In this document: positions 62,912 through 64,000 of the stretch, in pieces
Numbering within the stretch: position 1 is the first letter of the stretch
How the letters are laid out: each line of letters starts with the position of its first letter
Origin: Rhodoferax sp.
GTDB lineage: Bacteria > Pseudomonadota > Gammaproteobacteria > Burkholderiales > Burkholderiaceae_C
Direction of reading: 5' to 3'
Assembly: GCF_010365055.1 (NCBI RefSeq)
Contig: NZ_JAAFHA010000006.1
Coordinates: 40,346-104,345 of the forward strand
Length of the DNA stretch: 64,000 nucleotides
Position numbers and translations under genes: made by a program
Notes under the pieces: generated by a model
Databases searched by the model: none
Told to the model about the DNA's origin: nothing
The model's input: the letters and a program-made list of their open reading frames with translations, nothing else

Positions 62912-64000
62912 CTAAATATCGATCTCGACCGTATCGCCATGCAATTCCATCAGCTCGCGCCGGGCCGCCGCCTCGCCCTTGCCCATCAGTTGGGTGAACA
63001 AATTTTGCGTTTGCAGAAGATCGATGCTGCCCAACTGCACCGGCAGCAAGCGCCGGGTGTCGGGGTTCAAGGTGGTATCCCACAACTGCTCGGCATTCAT
63101 CTCGCCCAGGCCTTTGAAGCGGCTGATGCTCCAGGCGCCCTCGCGCACACCTTCCTTGCGCAGCTTGTCCAGAATGGCGGTCAGCTCGCCCTCATCGAGC
63201 GCATAGGCCTTGGAGGCGGGCTTCTTGCCGCGTGCAGGCGCATCGACCCGAAACAGCGGCGGGCGTGCCACAAAAATATGGCCGGTCTCGATCAACTTGG
63301 GGAAATGCTTGAAAAACAGCGTCAGCAGCAGCACCTGGATGTGCGAGCCGTCCACGTCGGCATCCGACAAAATGCAGACCTTGCCGTAGCGCAGCCCGCT
63401 CAAATCGGGCGAATCGTTGGGCCCATGCGGATCAACGCCAATCGCCACCGAAATATCGTGAATTTCATTGTTGGCAAACAGGCGGTCACGCTCGACCTCC
63501 CAGGTGTTGAGCACCTTGCCGCGCAGCGGCAAAACCGCCTGGCTCTCCTTGTCGCGCCCCATCTTGGCGCTGCCACCGGCCGAGTCGCCCTCGACCAGAA
63601 AGACCTCGTTGTAAGCCAGGTCGCGGCTTTCGCAATCGGTCAGCTTACCCGGCAATACGGCTACACCCGAGCCCTTGCGCTTCTCGACCTTCTGGCCCGC
63701 TTTCTGGCGGAACTGCGCCGCCTTGATCGCCAGTTCCGCCAGCTTCTTGCCGTACTCGACGTGCTGGTTCAACCACAGCTCCAGGGCCGGTCGGACAAAG
63801 CTCGACACCAGCCGCACCGCATCGCGCGAGTTCAGCCGCTCCTTGATCTGGCCTTGAAACTGCGGGTCCAGCACCTTGGCCGACAACACGTAGCTGGCGC
63901 GGGCAAACACGTCTTCGGGCATCAGCTTCACGCCTTTGGGCAAGAGCGAATGCAGCTCGATAAAGCTCTTGACCGCCGTGAACAGGCCGTCGCGCAAGCC
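62912..64000 (-). CDS. parE: DNA topoisomerase IV subunit B (5' end outside window)
   Basis: C-terminal 360 or so residues of the ATPase/TOPRIM subunit. The TOPRIM motif LVEGDSAGGSAKMGRDKESQ, PLRGKVLNTWEV and the metal site LSDADVDGSHIQVLLLT are present, then RFKGLGEMNAEQLWDTTLNP and a normal end (MELHGDTVEIDI). The GHKL ATP site and part of the transducer lie beyond the right edge. parE-parC order is typical. Confidence 0.94.
   Translation of the reverse strand, partial: GLRDGLFTAVKSFIELHSLLPKGVKLMPEDVFARASYVLSAKVLDPQFQGQIKERLNSRDAVRLVSSFVRPALELWLNQHVEYGKKLAELAIKAAQFRQKAGQKVEKRKGSGVAVLPGKLTDCESRDLAYNEVFLVEGDSAGGSAKMGRDKESQAVLPLRGKVLNTWEVERDRLFANNEIHDISVAIGVDPHGPNDSPDLSGLRYGKVCILSDADVDGSHIQVLLLTLFFKHFPKLIETGHIFVARPPLFRVDAPARGKKPASKAYALDEGELTAILDKLRKEGVREGAWSISRFKGLGEMNAEQLWDTTLNPDTRRLLPVQLGSIDLLQTQNLFTQLMGKGEAAARRELMELHGDTVEIDI

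Overview
The window looks like a chromosomal segment of a Comamonadaceae-type betaproteobacterium (Rhodoferax/Polaromonas-like). The evidence is GC-rich coding sequence, two TRAP dicarboxylate transporter sets, many beta-oxidation and aromatic-acid genes, a PEP-CTERM protein, and about eight copies of a short AT-flanked repeat (AGCTAT ... GCGCTTAT ... GGGCTAGAGGCC) that I associate from memory with that family. No rRNA, tRNA, CRISPR array, intact IS or prophage was seen. The genus is an inference.

1-11.2 kb: end of an NAD-type isocitrate dehydrogenase, then a TetR regulator with a TRAP transporter (dctQ, dctM, dctP), a shikimate-dehydrogenase-like enzyme with an altered substrate pocket, a chemoreceptor, an HMG-CoA-lyase-like enzyme, a second TRAP binding protein, a thioesterase and an amidohydrolase. 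This reads as organic-acid uptake and catabolism.

11.2-20 kb: an accessory, decaying stretch. It holds remnants of an AEC carrier (just upstream, at 9.6 kb), of a stress-type protein and of UmuC; a di-haem cytochrome gene with a stop codon at its signal-peptide cleavage site; a 110-bp direct repeat; a 34-residue membrane protein; TerC; ExoD; an EntS-like exporter; and a PEP-CTERM protein behind a near-consensus sigma-54 promoter.

20-32 kb: quinate/shikimate-type region. A minus-strand trio (PcaB-like, QuiC-like TIM barrel, HPPD-like) has intact frames but altered active-site motifs. It diverges from an IclR regulator. Then come katG and a four-gene operon (TPP enzyme, TIM-barrel isomerase, acylating aldehyde dehydrogenase, aroD). 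Both promoter regions carry related IclR/PcaR-like operator candidates.

32-48 kb: a large minus-strand fatty/acyl-acid block: acyl-CoA ligase, two tandem ABC binding proteins, LivHMGF, FadB-type enzyme, thiolase, acyl-CoA dehydrogenase, esterase, and a thioesterase-GNAT fusion. Two intrinsic terminators divide it. The likely theme is import, CoA activation and beta-oxidation of a carboxylic acid.

48-64 kb: selO, a c-di-GMP pair (HD-GYP then PAS-GGDEF-EAL), GST and DsbA-like isomerase, a spermidine-synthase-like protein, scoAB CoA-transferase with a divergent PAS-LuxR regulator, a methyltransferase with an inverted partial copy of itself upstream, a response-regulator remnant, hslR, and parC/parE (parE runs off the right edge).

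The strongest candidates for something undescribed are the catalytically altered QuiC/PcaB-like trio under IclR control, the TPP/isomerase/acylating-dehydrogenase/aroD operon sharing its operator type, and the short repeat family lying inside intact coding sequences.
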